Below are positions 35,062-44,208 of a DNA stretch of 64,000 bases, in pieces. The position numbers were made by a program, and so were the translations under genes. Below the pieces are notes generated by a model. That model made no database searches and was not told the origin of the DNA. It saw only the letters and a program-made list of their open reading frames with translations. Origin of the DNA: JACPFV01 sp035526825 (GTDB lineage Bacteria; Pseudomonadota; Gammaproteobacteria; Nevskiales; Nevskiaceae); assembly GCA_035526825.1 (NCBI GenBank), contig DATLBT010000124.1, forward strand, positions 1 through 64,000. The letters are read 5' to 3'. Position 1 is the stretch's first letter, and each line of letters opens with the position of its first letter.

Positions 35062-36823
35062 ATTCGACCCAGCCGAACCGCTCGACCGAGTTGAAGATGT
35101 CGGTCTCGGTGACGATGCCGATGATCTTGTCGCCCTGGGCAATGGCGAGGCGCGAGAAGTTCTTCTCGGCCAGGATTTTTGCCGCCTCGCGGATCGTCGT
35201 TTCGGCCGGCACCGAGAACAGCGGCCGGCTGCAGATGTCCTTGACCTTGGTGGTGGCGCTGTTGCGGTTGGCGTGGACGATCTTGGTGACGATGTCGCGT
35301 CGGGTCAGGATGCCCCACTGCCCCTTGGCATCCGGTTCGACGACGATGCAGCTGACGTTGTTGGCGTGCATCTCGTGCATTGCCGACTCGATCGAGTCGT
35401 TGTCGCCCACGGTGATCAGCGTGCGCGTCATCAAGTCGTTCACGGTAGTCGGCACGCGGCCGGTGTTGACCATCTCCTCCATCGGCTCGAGCAGGCGGCG
35501 AATCTCGCGCTGCTTGCGCTCCTTGGCGAGTTGCTCCTGCAACGCCTTGCGCTTGGCCTCGAGGTCGATGCCACCCTCGAAACGCTCGATCAGCGCATCG
35601 GCGAACTGCGACGTCCCGACTTCCTTGGCGCCATCGATCTGGCGCGCGAAGTCATAGGTCACGATGCCGTCCGACACGACTTCGGGATAGGCCAGCGAGA
35701 TGAGGTCGGCCGCTTCCTTCCAACCCATGTACTCGAGCATCATCACGCCGGAGAACAGCAGCGATCCCGGATTGACCTTGTTCTGGTTGGCGTATTTCGG
35801 CGCGGTGCCGTGCGTCGCCTCGAACACCGCGACGTTGTCGGCAATGTTGGCGCCGGGCGCGATGCCCATGCCGCCGACCTCGGCCGCCACCGCGTCGGAA
35901 AGGTAATCGCCGTTGAGGTTGGGTGTGGCCAGCACGTCGAATTCCTCCGGCCGCAGCAGCATCATCTGGAACATGATGTCTGCAATGCGATCCTTGATGA
36001 CGATCTTGCCCTCAGGCTGCTTGCCCTTGTACTCGGCGTAGAGCTGCTCCTCGGTGATGGTGACGTTGCCGAATTCCTCGCGGGCGACTTCATAGCCCCA
36101 CGCGCGGAACGCGCCTTCCGTGTACTTCATGATGTTGCCCTTGTGCACCAGCGTCACCGACTCGCGGCCGTTGTCGATGGCGTACTGGATGGCCTTGCGC
36201 ACGAGCCGCTTGCTGCCGAACGCCGAGATCGGCTTGATGCCGAGGCCCGAGCCCTCGAAAAACTTTGCCTTCATCTCGTTGCGCAGGAAATCCGCGACTT
36301 TCTTGTTCTCGGGCGTGCCCGCCTTGTACTCGATGCCGGCGTATACGTCCTCGGTGTTCTCGCGGAAGATCACCACGTCGACCTTGCCTGGCTGCTTCAG
36401 CGGGCTCGGCACGCCGGCGTAGTGCTTGACCGGTCGCACACAGGCGTAGAGGTCGAGGTCCTGGCGAAGCGCGACGTTCAATGAGCGGAAGCCGCCGCCG
36501 ACCGGCGTGGTCAGCGGACCCTTGATCGAGACCACCAGGTCCTGCAGGACCTTGAGCGTTTCGTCGGGGCAGTAGTTGCCGTCGTAGAGTCCCGCGGCCT
36601 TCTCGCCGAGATACGTCTCGCACCAGTGAATCTTGCGCTTGCCGCCGTAAGCCTTCTTGACCGCGGCATCCCAGATCCGGAGGCAGGCCTTGGTGATGTC
36701 GGGGCCGATGCCGTCGCCCTCGACGTAGCCGACGATCGGCTGCTCGGGGACCTTCAGCTTGCCGTTCTTGACCGTGATTTTTTCGCCGGTCGTGGGAATC
36801 TTGATGTGGCGATAGGCGGACAT
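35060..36823 (-). CDS. icd: NADP-type isocitrate dehydrogenase fused to a C-terminal CBS-domain pair
   Basis: 587 residues. 1 to about 420 is a complete prokaryotic isocitrate dehydrogenase: GDGIGPDI, substrate Ser region GGGFRSLNVALRQDLDLYACVRPV, FRENTEDVYAG, NLNGDYLSDA, EATHGTAPKYANQNKVNP. After a charged linker (AKRKALQEQLAKERKQREIR) there are two CBS motifs at about 465-585 (VNDLMTRTLITVGDNDSIES through GIVTETDIFNS). The usual enzyme stops near 416-420. CBS pairs bind adenine nucleotides, so the TCA step may be energy-gated. It converts isocitrate to 2-oxoglutarate. Confidence 0.92.
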   Translation of the reverse strand: MSAYRHIKIPTTGEKITVKNGKLKVPEQPIVGYVEGDGIGPDITKACLRIWDAAVKKAYGGKRKIHWCETYLGEKAAGLYDGNYCPDETLKVLQDLVVSIKGPLTTPVGGGFRSLNVALRQDLDLYACVRPVKHYAGVPSPLKQPGKVDVVIFRENTEDVYAGIEYKAGTPENKKVADFLRNEMKAKFFEGSGLGIKPISAFGSKRLVRKAIQYAIDNGRESVTLVHKGNIMKYTEGAFRAWGYEVAREEFGNVTITEEQLYAEYKGKQPEGKIVIKDRIADIMFQMMLLRPEEFDVLATPNLNGDYLSDAVAAEVGGMGIAPGANIADNVAVFEATHGTAPKYANQNKVNPGSLLFSGVMMLEYMGWKEAADLISLAYPEVVSDGIVTYDFARQIDGAKEVGTSQFADALIERFEGGIDLEAKRKALQEQLAKERKQREIRRLLEPMEEMVNTGRVPTTVNDLMTRTLITVGDNDSIESAMHEMHANNVSCIVVEPDAKGQWGILTRRDIVTKIVHANRNSATTKVKDICSRPLFSVPAETTIREAAKILAEKNFSRLAIAQGDKIIGIVTETDIFNSVERFGWVE

Positions 36824-36974
36824 GGACTTCCGGCTCCTCTGGTTTTTTAGTGTGGCGTCAGTGCCTTGGCAGATTTCGATTTTAGCATTCGCTGGCGCCT
36901 CGCCGGGCCGGACGCGGCTGTGGAAACCCAGGGGCAGCGGTTACACTACCGCCCCTTTTAGCCGGCTTGAAGCC

Positions 36975-37535
36975 ATGCGTGCCCTCGTCCCAGTCGCCAA
37001 CGGCAGCGAAGACATCGAGACCGTCACCCTCGTGGACGTTTTGCGGCGCGCGCAATTCGACGTGACCTTCGCCTCGATCGAGCACGACCTCACCGTCACG
37101 CTCGCCAAGGGCTGCAAGATCACTGCCGACGTCGGCTTCAACGAGATCAAGAAAGAAGCATTCGACCTCATCGCAGTGCCCGGCGGCTCCGCCGGCGCAG
37201 CCGCGCTGGCCAAGAACAAGGCGTTGATCGAATTGCTCAAGCACAACCGCGCCAACCGCAAGTGGTACGCCGCGATCTGCGCCGCGCCCGCCATGGTGTT
37301 CGCGGCCCATGACCTGCTCGATGGCAAGCGTGCGACCTGCTTCCCCGCGTTCAAGGACCAGCTACCGCGCTGGGTCGACGCGCCGGTGGTAGTGGACGGC
37401 CACTGCGTTACCGGCCAGGGTCCGGGCAGTTCGCTGGCGTTCGCGCTGAAGCTGGTCGAACTGATCCAGGGCGAGGACAAGGCCCGCAAGATCGCCGAGT
37501 CGATGGTGGCGCCGCTGGAGACAGCCGCCGCTTAG
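36975..37535 (+). CDS. DJ-1/YajL family protein
   Basis: 186 residues. DJ-1 landmarks: ANGSEDIE with the conserved Glu, AVPGGSAGAAAL, and the nucleophile elbow AAICAAPAM. YajL/DJ-1 members are reported as chaperones or glyoxalase/deglycases; which one applies here is open. Divergent from icd. Confidence 0.88.
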   Translation: MRALVPVANGSEDIETVTLVDVLRRAQFDVTFASIEHDLTVTLAKGCKITADVGFNEIKKEAFDLIAVPGGSAGAAALAKNKALIELLKHNRANRKWYAAICAAPAMVFAAHDLLDGKRATCFPAFKDQLPRWVDAPVVVDGHCVTGQGPGSSLAFALKLVELIQGEDKARKIAESMVAPLETAAA

Positions 37536-37544
37536 GGATTATCC

Positions 37545-37859
37545 CTACCCTACCGCTTCCTTCACCATCTTCTGCAACTCGCCCGACTGAAACAGCTCGA
37601 GCGTGATGTCGCAGCCGCCCACCAGCTCGCCTTTCACGTAGAGCTGCGGGAACGTCGGCCAGTTGGCGAACTTCGGCAGCGCCTTGTACACCTCCTGGTC
37701 CTCGAAGATGTTGACGAAGGCGAATTCGACCTGGCAGGACTTCAACGCCTGCACCGTGCGCGCCGAAAAACCGCACTGCGGAAAATCCGGTGTGCCCTTC
37801 ATGTAGAGCATCACCGGGTTGTCGGTGACCTGCTTCTTGATGCGCTCGAGGGTGTCCAC
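37545..37859 (-). CDS. grxD: monothiol glutaredoxin, Grx4 family
   Basis: 104 residues from the GTG at 37859 behind GGAGG. Monothiol active site CGFS at 29-32 (PQCGFSART), and TFPQLYVKGELVGGCDI for glutathione binding. It carries or delivers Fe-S clusters with BolA-type partners. Confidence 0.93.
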   Translation of the reverse strand: MDTLERIKKQVTDNPVMLYMKGTPDFPQCGFSARTVQALKSCQVEFAFVNIFEDQEVYKALPKFANWPTFPQLYVKGELVGGCDITLELFQSGELQKMVKEAVG

Positions 37860-37977
37860 AGATGCCTCCAGGCGGAGCGGCAAAAACGAGGGCGCGGAGT
37901 ATACGCGCCCATTGCCGCGCGTTGAACCCGGGGCTGGCGTTGCCGTATGCTGCGGCGCACCTAAGGGAGCGAAATCG

Positions 37978-38604
37978 ATGAATCCTCTGGACAAAATCGG
38001 CAGCACGATCGGGGCCGGCGCGGTGCTTGCCGTGGTCGCAGTGTTCCTCATCCATGGCATGTCCACCGGTGACGTCGCGAAAGGCGATGCGCTTTTGGTG
38101 CTCGGCCGCTGGCTGCACATCGGCGCGGGCGTGGCTTGGATCGGCTTGCTCTACTACTTCAACTTCGTGCAGGTCCCGGCGCTGGCCGAGGCCGCGGCTG
38201 ACAAGGGTGGTCCCGGCGGCGCTGGCGTCACCAAGTACGTCGCCCCGCGCGCGCTGCTGTGGTTCCGCTGGGCGGCGCTGGTGACGTGGCTCTCTGGCGC
38301 GCTCTACCTGGTCATCGCGCCGCACCTGGGCTTCCTCAATGCCTTCACGCTGGGCCTCATCTCCGGCGGCAGCTGGCAGCACGCGACCATCGGCCTCGGC
38401 GCATGGCTCGGCACGATCATGCTGTTCAACGTCTGGATGATCATCTGGCCGAATCAGCAGAAGGTCCTCGGCCTGAAGCCGGCCACCGACGCCGAGAAGG
38501 CCGTCGCGCGCCGCCGCGCCTTCCTCGCTTCGCGCACCAACACCATGCTGTCGCTGCCGATGCTGCTGTGCATGGCGGCGTCGTCGCATGGCTTGCCGTT
38601 CTAG
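37978..38604 (+). CDS. membrane protein of the urate hydroxylase PuuD-like family
   Basis: 208 residues, about five membrane helices. Conserved stretches: WLHIGAGVAWIGLLYYFNFV, PRALLWFRWAALVTWLSG, GTIMLFNVWMIIWPNQQKVL, RRRAFLASRTNTMLSLPMLL. Annotated in databases, as I recall, as PuuD-like or mis-annotated as an antitermination protein. The C-terminal cytochrome c domain of full PuuD is absent, so urate oxidation is not assured. Confidence 0.75.
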   Translation: MNPLDKIGSTIGAGAVLAVVAVFLIHGMSTGDVAKGDALLVLGRWLHIGAGVAWIGLLYYFNFVQVPALAEAAADKGGPGGAGVTKYVAPRALLWFRWAALVTWLSGALYLVIAPHLGFLNAFTLGLISGGSWQHATIGLGAWLGTIMLFNVWMIIWPNQQKVLGLKPATDAEKAVARRRAFLASRTNTMLSLPMLLCMAASSHGLPF

Positions 38605-38656
38605 GGGACTATCCCCTTTTTCGGCTTTCTGAAAAAGGGGACTGTCCCCTTTTTTT
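38604..38656 (+). terminator. tandem GGGGACTRTCCCC element acting as terminator
   Basis: Two copies of GGGG-ACTRT-CCCC separated by a short spacer. The second extends to a 9-bp stem AAAAAGGGG/CCCCTTTTT (38632-38654) and ends in seven T. It begins at the stop of the PuuD-like gene. The doubled layout suggests a dispersed repeat used as terminator. Confidence 0.75.
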
Positions 38657-38704
38657 GACGCAGGGCCCGGCTCCAGCCGGGCTTCGCGCTTTCGGGTTAG
38701 GAAG

Positions 38705-39643
38705 ATGCGCCATTTTCTCAAGCTGTCCGACCTCGACGCCGCCGAGCTGAAGGCGCTGATCAAGCGCGCCCAGGCGCTCAAGCGCGCTCGGCGCCGCGGG
38801 TCGCGCGTGCTCGCCGGTCGCACCCTGGCGATGATCTTCGCCAAGAGCTCGACGCGAACCCGCGTCTCGTTCGAGGTGGCGATGGACCAGCTCGGCGGCC
38901 ACGCGCTGTTCCTGTCTCCGCGTGACATCCAGCTCGGCCGCGGCGAGCCGCTGGCCGACACCGCGCGCGTCATCGGCTCGATGTGCGACGGCATCATGGT
39001 GCGCAACGATTCGCAGGCCGACCAGGAGGAAATCGCGCGTCACTCCCGCGTGCCGGTGATCAACGGCCTGTCGGAGCTGCACCACCCCTGCCAGTTGCTG
39101 GCCGACGTGCAGGCCTTCAGCGAGGCGCGCGGCGACATTCGCGGCGCGACCATCGCCTGGATCGGCGATGGCAACAACGTCTGTCATTCCTGGATCGAGG
39201 CGGCGCGCCTGCTCGATTTCTCGCTGCGCATCGCCTGCCCCCGCGGCTACGAGCCGTCGCAGGAAATGATCAAGGCGGGCGGCAAGCGCATCGCGATGCT
39301 GCGTGACCCCAACGAAGCCGCGCGCAACGCCGACTGCGTGGTGACCGACGTCTGGACCAGCATGGGCCAGGAGCAGGAGAACGCGAAGCGCTTGCGCGTG
39401 TTCAAGGGCTTCCAGGTCGACGGCGTAGTGATGCGTGCGGCCGCGAAGGACGCCATCTTCATGCATTGCCTGCCCGCGCATCGCGGCGAGGAAGTGTCGG
39501 CCGACGTCATCGACGGCCCGCAGAGCGTGGTCTGGGCCGAGGCCGAGAATCGCCTGCACGCGCAGAAGGCGCTGCTCGAATTCCTGCTCGGTCCGCGCGC
39601 GGCGCGCGCGAAGTCCGCGCACAAACCACGCAATAATCGCTGA
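38705..39643 (+). CDS. argF: ornithine carbamoyltransferase
   Basis: 312 residues. Carbamoyl phosphate site SSTRTRVSF, HHPCQLLAD, ornithine site HCLPAHRGEEV. Arginine biosynthesis, ornithine to citrulline. The stop shares bases with the nadC ATG (TGATG). I judged it over N-acetylornithine carbamoyltransferase by its length and the standard HCLPAHRGEEV motif. Confidence 0.9.
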   Translation: MRHFLKLSDLDAAELKALIKRAQALKRARRRGSRVLAGRTLAMIFAKSSTRTRVSFEVAMDQLGGHALFLSPRDIQLGRGEPLADTARVIGSMCDGIMVRNDSQADQEEIARHSRVPVINGLSELHHPCQLLADVQAFSEARGDIRGATIAWIGDGNNVCHSWIEAARLLDFSLRIACPRGYEPSQEMIKAGGKRIAMLRDPNEAARNADCVVTDVWTSMGQEQENAKRLRVFKGFQVDGVVMRAAAKDAIFMHCLPAHRGEEVSADVIDGPQSVVWAEAENRLHAQKALLEFLLGPRAARAKSAHKPRNNR

Positions 39644-40524
39644 TGGCCCAGCCCGACTTGCCCGCCGACCTCGATGCCTGCGTCGAGCGCGCGCTGGCGG
39701 AGGATGTCGGCGACGGCGATGTCACCGCGAAGCTGGTCGAGGCCAAGGCCACCGCCACCGCCGCAGTCTGTGCCCGCGAGTCCGCCGTGCTGTGCGGCCG
39801 GCCATGGTTCGACCGGGTCTTCGCGCAGCTCGACCGCCAGGTGCGCATCGAGTGGCAGGTCGAGGAAGGCGCTGGCATCCGCGCGGATCAGCGCGTCTGC
39901 ACCGTCACCGGCCCCGCGCGCTCCGTACTGACCGGCGAGCGCACCGCGCTGAACTTCCTGCAGCTGCTGTCCGCCACCGCCACAGCCACCCGGCGCTACG
40001 TCGAGCGCGTCCGCGGCACGCAGGTCAAGATCGTCGACACGCGCAAGACCGTGCCCGGCCTGCGTGCCGCGCAGAAGTACGCCGTGGTCATCGGCGGCGG
40101 CGCCAACCACCGCTTCGGGCTGTACGACGCCATCCTGATCAAGGAGAACCACATCGTCGCCGCCGGCGGCGCGCGCGCCGCGATCCAGCGCGCCCGCGCG
40201 CTGAAGGCCGACGTGCCGCTGATGATGGAAGCCGAGACGCTCGCCGAGGTGCAGGAAGGCCTCGACGCGAACGTCGACCTGCTGTTGCTCGATGATTTTC
40301 CGACGCACTTGCTGGCCAAGGCGGTCGCGATGGCGCGCGAGTACCGGCGCATGAATCGCGCAAAGACCGTGCTCGAGGCCTCGGGCGGCGTGAGCCTGAA
40401 CAACGTGCGGGACGTCGCCGACACCGGCGTCGACCGCATTTCGATCGGCGGCCTCACCAAGCACGTGCAGGCGGTCGACTTCTCCATGCGCATGCTGGAC
40501 GGCGCCACGGTCGCGGCGGGTTGA
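39643..40524 (+). CDS. nadC: nicotinate-nucleotide pyrophosphorylase (carboxylating)
   Basis: 293 residues. RKTVPGLRAAQKYAVVIGGG, HRFGLYDAILIKENHI, LLLDDF, EASGGVSLNNVRDVADTGVDRISIGGLTK. Converts quinolinate and PRPP to nicotinate mononucleotide in NAD synthesis. Overlaps argF. Confidence 0.95.
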   Translation: MAQPDLPADLDACVERALAEDVGDGDVTAKLVEAKATATAAVCARESAVLCGRPWFDRVFAQLDRQVRIEWQVEEGAGIRADQRVCTVTGPARSVLTGERTALNFLQLLSATATATRRYVERVRGTQVKIVDTRKTVPGLRAAQKYAVVIGGGANHRFGLYDAILIKENHIVAAGGARAAIQRARALKADVPLMMEAETLAEVQEGLDANVDLLLLDDFPTHLLAKAVAMAREYRRMNRAKTVLEASGGVSLNNVRDVADTGVDRISIGGLTKHVQAVDFSMRMLDGATVAAG

Positions 40525-40533
40525 AGGGCCCCT

Positions 40534-41349
40534 GTGCCGGCATGGCTCGATGACTGGATGATGTCCGGCGTCGACGCTCTCTACGAGCGCCTGCCGGCAG
40601 CCCAGCCGACCCGCGAGCAGTTGATGTCGGTGCAGGTCATCTCCCATCGCGGCGAGCGCGACAACGCTGCGGTTTTCGAGAACACCTACGCGGCGTTCGA
40701 CCCCCTGCGCGGCAGCGGCGTCCACGGACTCGAATTCGACGTGCGCTGGACGCGCGACCTCGCCCCGGTGGTGTTCCACGACGAAGATTTCCTGCGGCTG
40801 CACGGCGATCCCACGCGCATCGCCGACCTGTCGCTCGCGGACTTGCGCGCGCGCCGTCCCGAAATTCCACTGCTCGAGGAGTTCGTGCGCCGCTATGCGC
40901 ACGAGTTCCACCTCATGTGCGAGCTCAAGTTCGAATCCTATCCCGACCCCGCGCGCCAGGGCGCGCGGCTGGCCGAGGCCCTCGCGCCAGCGCTCACGCG
41001 GGGCCGCTGCACCGTTTTGTCACTGGTGTCCGAGATGTTCGGCTGGCTGCCCGCTATCCCCGCCAGTGCCACCATGCTCGTGGTGCGCGTCGACAGCGCT
41101 TATGCGAGCCGCGATGCGCTGAAGCACAAGCGCCACGGTTTCTCGACGCACTACGCGCGCCTGGCGGTCGGGCAGATCCGGCGCCACCACGATGTGGGCC
41201 AGAAACTGGGATGCGGATTTCCTGCGTCGCCAAAAATGTTCCAGCGCGAAGTCGCGCGCGGCGTCGACTACGTGTTCACCAACGTGGCGCTCAAGGCCGA
41301 GGGCTGGCGTCGGCAGCTCCTAGCGCAGGTGGCTGACAAAAAGAAGTAA
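40534..41349 (+). CDS. glycerophosphodiester phosphodiesterase-family protein
   Basis: 271 residues from a GTG start, 9 bases after nadC. GDPD barrel: SHRGERDNAAVFENTYAAF with the catalytic His, GLEFDVRWTRDLAPVVFHDEDFLRL, CELKFES. No signal peptide is obvious, so probably cytoplasmic, splitting glycerophosphodiesters. The C-terminal end is Lys-rich. Confidence 0.85.
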   Translation: MPAWLDDWMMSGVDALYERLPAAQPTREQLMSVQVISHRGERDNAAVFENTYAAFDPLRGSGVHGLEFDVRWTRDLAPVVFHDEDFLRLHGDPTRIADLSLADLRARRPEIPLLEEFVRRYAHEFHLMCELKFESYPDPARQGARLAEALAPALTRGRCTVLSLVSEMFGWLPAIPASATMLVVRVDSAYASRDALKHKRHGFSTHYARLAVGQIRRHHDVGQKLGCGFPASPKMFQREVARGVDYVFTNVALKAEGWRRQLLAQVADKKK

Positions 41350-41389
41350 AGAATCACTTTTCCTTTGCGCCTTTGCGAGCCTTCTTTAT

Positions 41390-42166
41390 TCACGCACCAA
41401 GAAACTCGACCACCGCCTCGTTGAACGGCCCCGGCAATTCCAGCGGCAGGCCGTGGCGCGTGCCGGGAAAATGCCGGAGCCGACCATCCGGCAGCGCGGT
41501 GACAAACGCTTCGCTCTCGCGGCGCGCGAAGTAATCGGCCTCGGCGCCGAGCACCAGCACCGGCATCCGCAGCTCGGCCAGGCGCTCGCGCACCGACCAG
41601 CGCGTCAGCGCGCGCACGGTCTCGAGGTACACGTTGCGGTCATTGCGCGCGTTGCGGCGCGCCACGCGCGCGCGCAACTCGGCCTGGTCGGGGCGCGGAT
41701 ACAGCTTGTGGCTCATGTAGTGCGACAGCCGCCGCGGCCCGAGCCAGCCCATCAGCACCAGGCGCGTCCACAGCAACCAGCGCTTGGCCAGCGTGTCCAC
41801 GCGAAAGCTCGGCAGCGTGTTGGACAGCGCGAGTCGCCCGACCGCGTCCGGCCGGTCGAGCGCCATCTGCATCGCCACCGCACCGCCCATCGAATGCCCG
41901 AGGATGTCGATGCGCCCATGGCCGAGTTGGTCGACGAGCGCCCAGCAGTCGCTCGCGAAGCGCTCGACGTGATAACCGCCGGAGCGCTCCGAAGCGCCGT
42001 GGCCACGCAGGTCCGGGATGATCAACTCGAAGTGCTGCGCCAACGGTCGGCGCTGGTATTCCCAATCGCGACCGCTCGAGCCCAGGCCGTGCAGCAGGAG
42101 CAGCGGCCGGCCGTGGCCGAAGCGGTGATAGAACAACCGCGCGCCGTCGACGCGGACGACGCCCAT
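41390..42166 (-). CDS. alpha/beta hydrolase
   Basis: 258 residues. Oxyanion region LLLHGLGSSGRDW, nucleophile elbow GHSMGG, Asp in EADYFARR, His in GTRHGLPLE. A typical serine hydrolase (esterase-like); substrate unknown. It begins 8 bases after sppA and is likely cotranscribed. Confidence 0.85.
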   Translation of the reverse strand: MGVVRVDGARLFYHRFGHGRPLLLLHGLGSSGRDWEYQRRPLAQHFELIIPDLRGHGASERSGGYHVERFASDCWALVDQLGHGRIDILGHSMGGAVAMQMALDRPDAVGRLALSNTLPSFRVDTLAKRWLLWTRLVLMGWLGPRRLSHYMSHKLYPRPDQAELRARVARRNARNDRNVYLETVRALTRWSVRERLAELRMPVLVLGAEADYFARRESEAFVTALPDGRLRHFPGTRHGLPLELPGPFNEAVVEFLGA

Positions 42167-42174
42167 TCAGGGCT

Positions 42175-44046
42175 TCAGCGCAGCGATCCGCGCGTGATCG
42201 ATCCCGCCGATGGGGTACAGAAGCAGTAGGCGTAGACGCCGCGCGGGTCGCGCAGCCAGAGCAGGTTTTGCGCGATGCGCTCGACCGGCGTCAGCGCCGC
42301 CAGCGGGCCGAGCCAGGATTTGAGCACCGACAGCCGCGCATGACCGCTGACATCGAGGAAGCGTTGCAGCGGGAATTCGCGCTCGTCCTTCAGCTCTTCG
42401 ACGCGGTAAGCGCCGGCGTCGAGGCCCGCGAGGCGAACCGCCGCCGCGATGGCCTCGTTGTAGCCGCCGAGCTGGTCGACCAGGCCGAGCGCCGCCGCAT
42501 CGGCGCCGCTCCAGACACGGCCGCGCGCGATCTCGCGCACTTTCTCTTCCGGCAGCTCGCGTCCGGCGACCACGCCCTCGACGAACAATTTGTAACCCTG
42601 CTCGATCTGCGACTGGATCAGCACGGCGACGTCGGGCGACAGCGGCCGATCAGGCCGGAACGCGCCGGCCAGCGGCGTGGTGCCAATGCCGTCGGAATGG
42701 ATACCGAGCTTGGCCAGCGGCTTGTCGAAGGTCGGCACGAGGCCGAAGATCCCGATCGAACCGGTGATGGTGCTGTCGTGCGCCCAGATCTCGTCGGCAT
42801 CCATCGACACCCAATAGCCACCGGAGGCGGCGACGTTGGACATCGACGCGACCACCGGCTTGCCCGCGGCCTGCACGTTGCGCACTTCGCGGCGGATGCG
42901 CTCGGAAGCGAACACGCTGCCGCCGGGCGAATCGACACGCAGCACGACGGCGGCAATCTCGTCGTCGAGGCGCGCGTCGGTCAACAGGTCGGCGATCGTC
43001 TCGGCGCCCGCCATGCCGGGCTCGCTGTCGCCATCGACGATGTCGCCCTGCACCACCACCACGGCGATCGCCTTGTCGGCTTGTGCCTGCATCCGGTGCT
43101 CGTGCTCAATCACGCGCAGGTATTCGCGGTGGTGCACCTGGCGGAACGTGCCGCTGTCGTCGTCCCAGCCGACCTTCTCGGCGACACGCTTGCGGAACTC
43201 GGCAAGCGTCTCGACCGCGTCGACGAGCTTGCGCTCCTTGGCCACCGCGGCGGCGTTGCCGCCACTCTGCTTGAGCGCCGCTGCGAGCCCGACGGCGTAG
43301 TCGTGCATCGCCGTCTCCGGCAGCTGGCGACTGCTGCCGACGTCACGGTTATAGCTGGCCCACAAGTCGCCGAGCCACTCGCGATTGGCCTCGCGCGCCT
43401 CGGGCGACATGTCGTTGCGCTCGAACGGCTCGACCGCGCTCTTGTACTCACCGACGCGAAACACGTGGACGTCGACCCCGAGCTTGTCGAGCGCTTCCTT
43501 GAAGTAGCTCTGGTACGCGTCGTAGCCCTCGACAAACACCATGCCCATCGGATCGAGCGACACGTGGTCGGCCTGCGCGGCGACGTGGTAGTGCGACTGC
43601 TCGAAGTACGGCCCGTAGGCAAAAACCGGCTTGCCGGACGCGCGGAAAGCCTTAACCGCCGCGGCGAGCTCCTGCTGCTGCGCCGCGCCGCCGCCCCACA
43701 TGGCGTCGAGCTTGAGCACCGCCAGCGAAATGCGCGCGTCGGTTGCGCCGCGCTCGAGCGCCTCGGTCAGCGAGCGCAGCGACGTCTGCGCCGGCGCATC
43801 GCCGACGAAATCCTCGATGAAGCGCTGGGTGGCGTCCTGGTCGGTCGTCTCCACCAGCTCACCGGTCGGGTAGATCACCAGCGCCACGTTGTCCTCCAGC
43901 GTCGGCGCGGGTCCGCCCTGCAGCGCCAGCCATATGCCGCCGACGATCAGCAGCACGAAGCCGATGACGATGAGCTTGTAGACGAAGCCGACGAGGGCGA
44001 AGAGGCCGCCGAACAGGCGGCCGAGCAGTGAACGGTTGGAGCTCAT
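42175..44046 (-). CDS. sppA: signal peptide peptidase SppA, 67K type
   Basis: 623 residues from the ATG at 44046. One N-terminal membrane anchor (about 24-42), then two tandem Clp-like repeats. Catalytic Lys202 (GEYKSAVEPFERND) in the first half and Ser408 (SMSNVAASGGYW) in the second, the Ser-Lys dyad of E. coli-type SppA. Degrades cleaved signal peptides in the inner membrane. Confidence 0.93.
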   Translation of the reverse strand: MSSNRSLLGRLFGGLFALVGFVYKLIVIGFVLLIVGGIWLALQGGPAPTLEDNVALVIYPTGELVETTDQDATQRFIEDFVGDAPAQTSLRSLTEALERGATDARISLAVLKLDAMWGGGAAQQQELAAAVKAFRASGKPVFAYGPYFEQSHYHVAAQADHVSLDPMGMVFVEGYDAYQSYFKEALDKLGVDVHVFRVGEYKSAVEPFERNDMSPEAREANREWLGDLWASYNRDVGSSRQLPETAMHDYAVGLAAALKQSGGNAAAVAKERKLVDAVETLAEFRKRVAEKVGWDDDSGTFRQVHHREYLRVIEHEHRMQAQADKAIAVVVVQGDIVDGDSEPGMAGAETIADLLTDARLDDEIAAVVLRVDSPGGSVFASERIRREVRNVQAAGKPVVASMSNVAASGGYWVSMDADEIWAHDSTITGSIGIFGLVPTFDKPLAKLGIHSDGIGTTPLAGAFRPDRPLSPDVAVLIQSQIEQGYKLFVEGVVAGRELPEEKVREIARGRVWSGADAAALGLVDQLGGYNEAIAAAVRLAGLDAGAYRVEELKDEREFPLQRFLDVSGHARLSVLKSWLGPLAALTPVERIAQNLLWLRDPRGVYAYCFCTPSAGSITRGSLR

Positions 44047-44208
44047 AGGTTGGAAAATGGCTGCGGCACGTGGGAGGGTCATCTTACGCGGAAAGGCGAT
44101 AGGCCAGACCTATGAAACGGATTGATTCGTTTGCATTGAGTTATCGCAGGCCGGCCCTTACGATGCGCTCCGCATTTAAATCTATCGATCCGATCAGGAG
44201 AGAATCCG

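Noticed and set aside
37978..38604. Functional urate hydroxylase
   Set aside because: Only the membrane part of PuuD is present and the cytochrome c domain is missing, so I keep a family-level call.
44090..44208. OxyR-type operator before the peroxiredoxin gene
   Set aside because: The AT-richer stretch holds no convincing OxyR motif that I can identify by eye.
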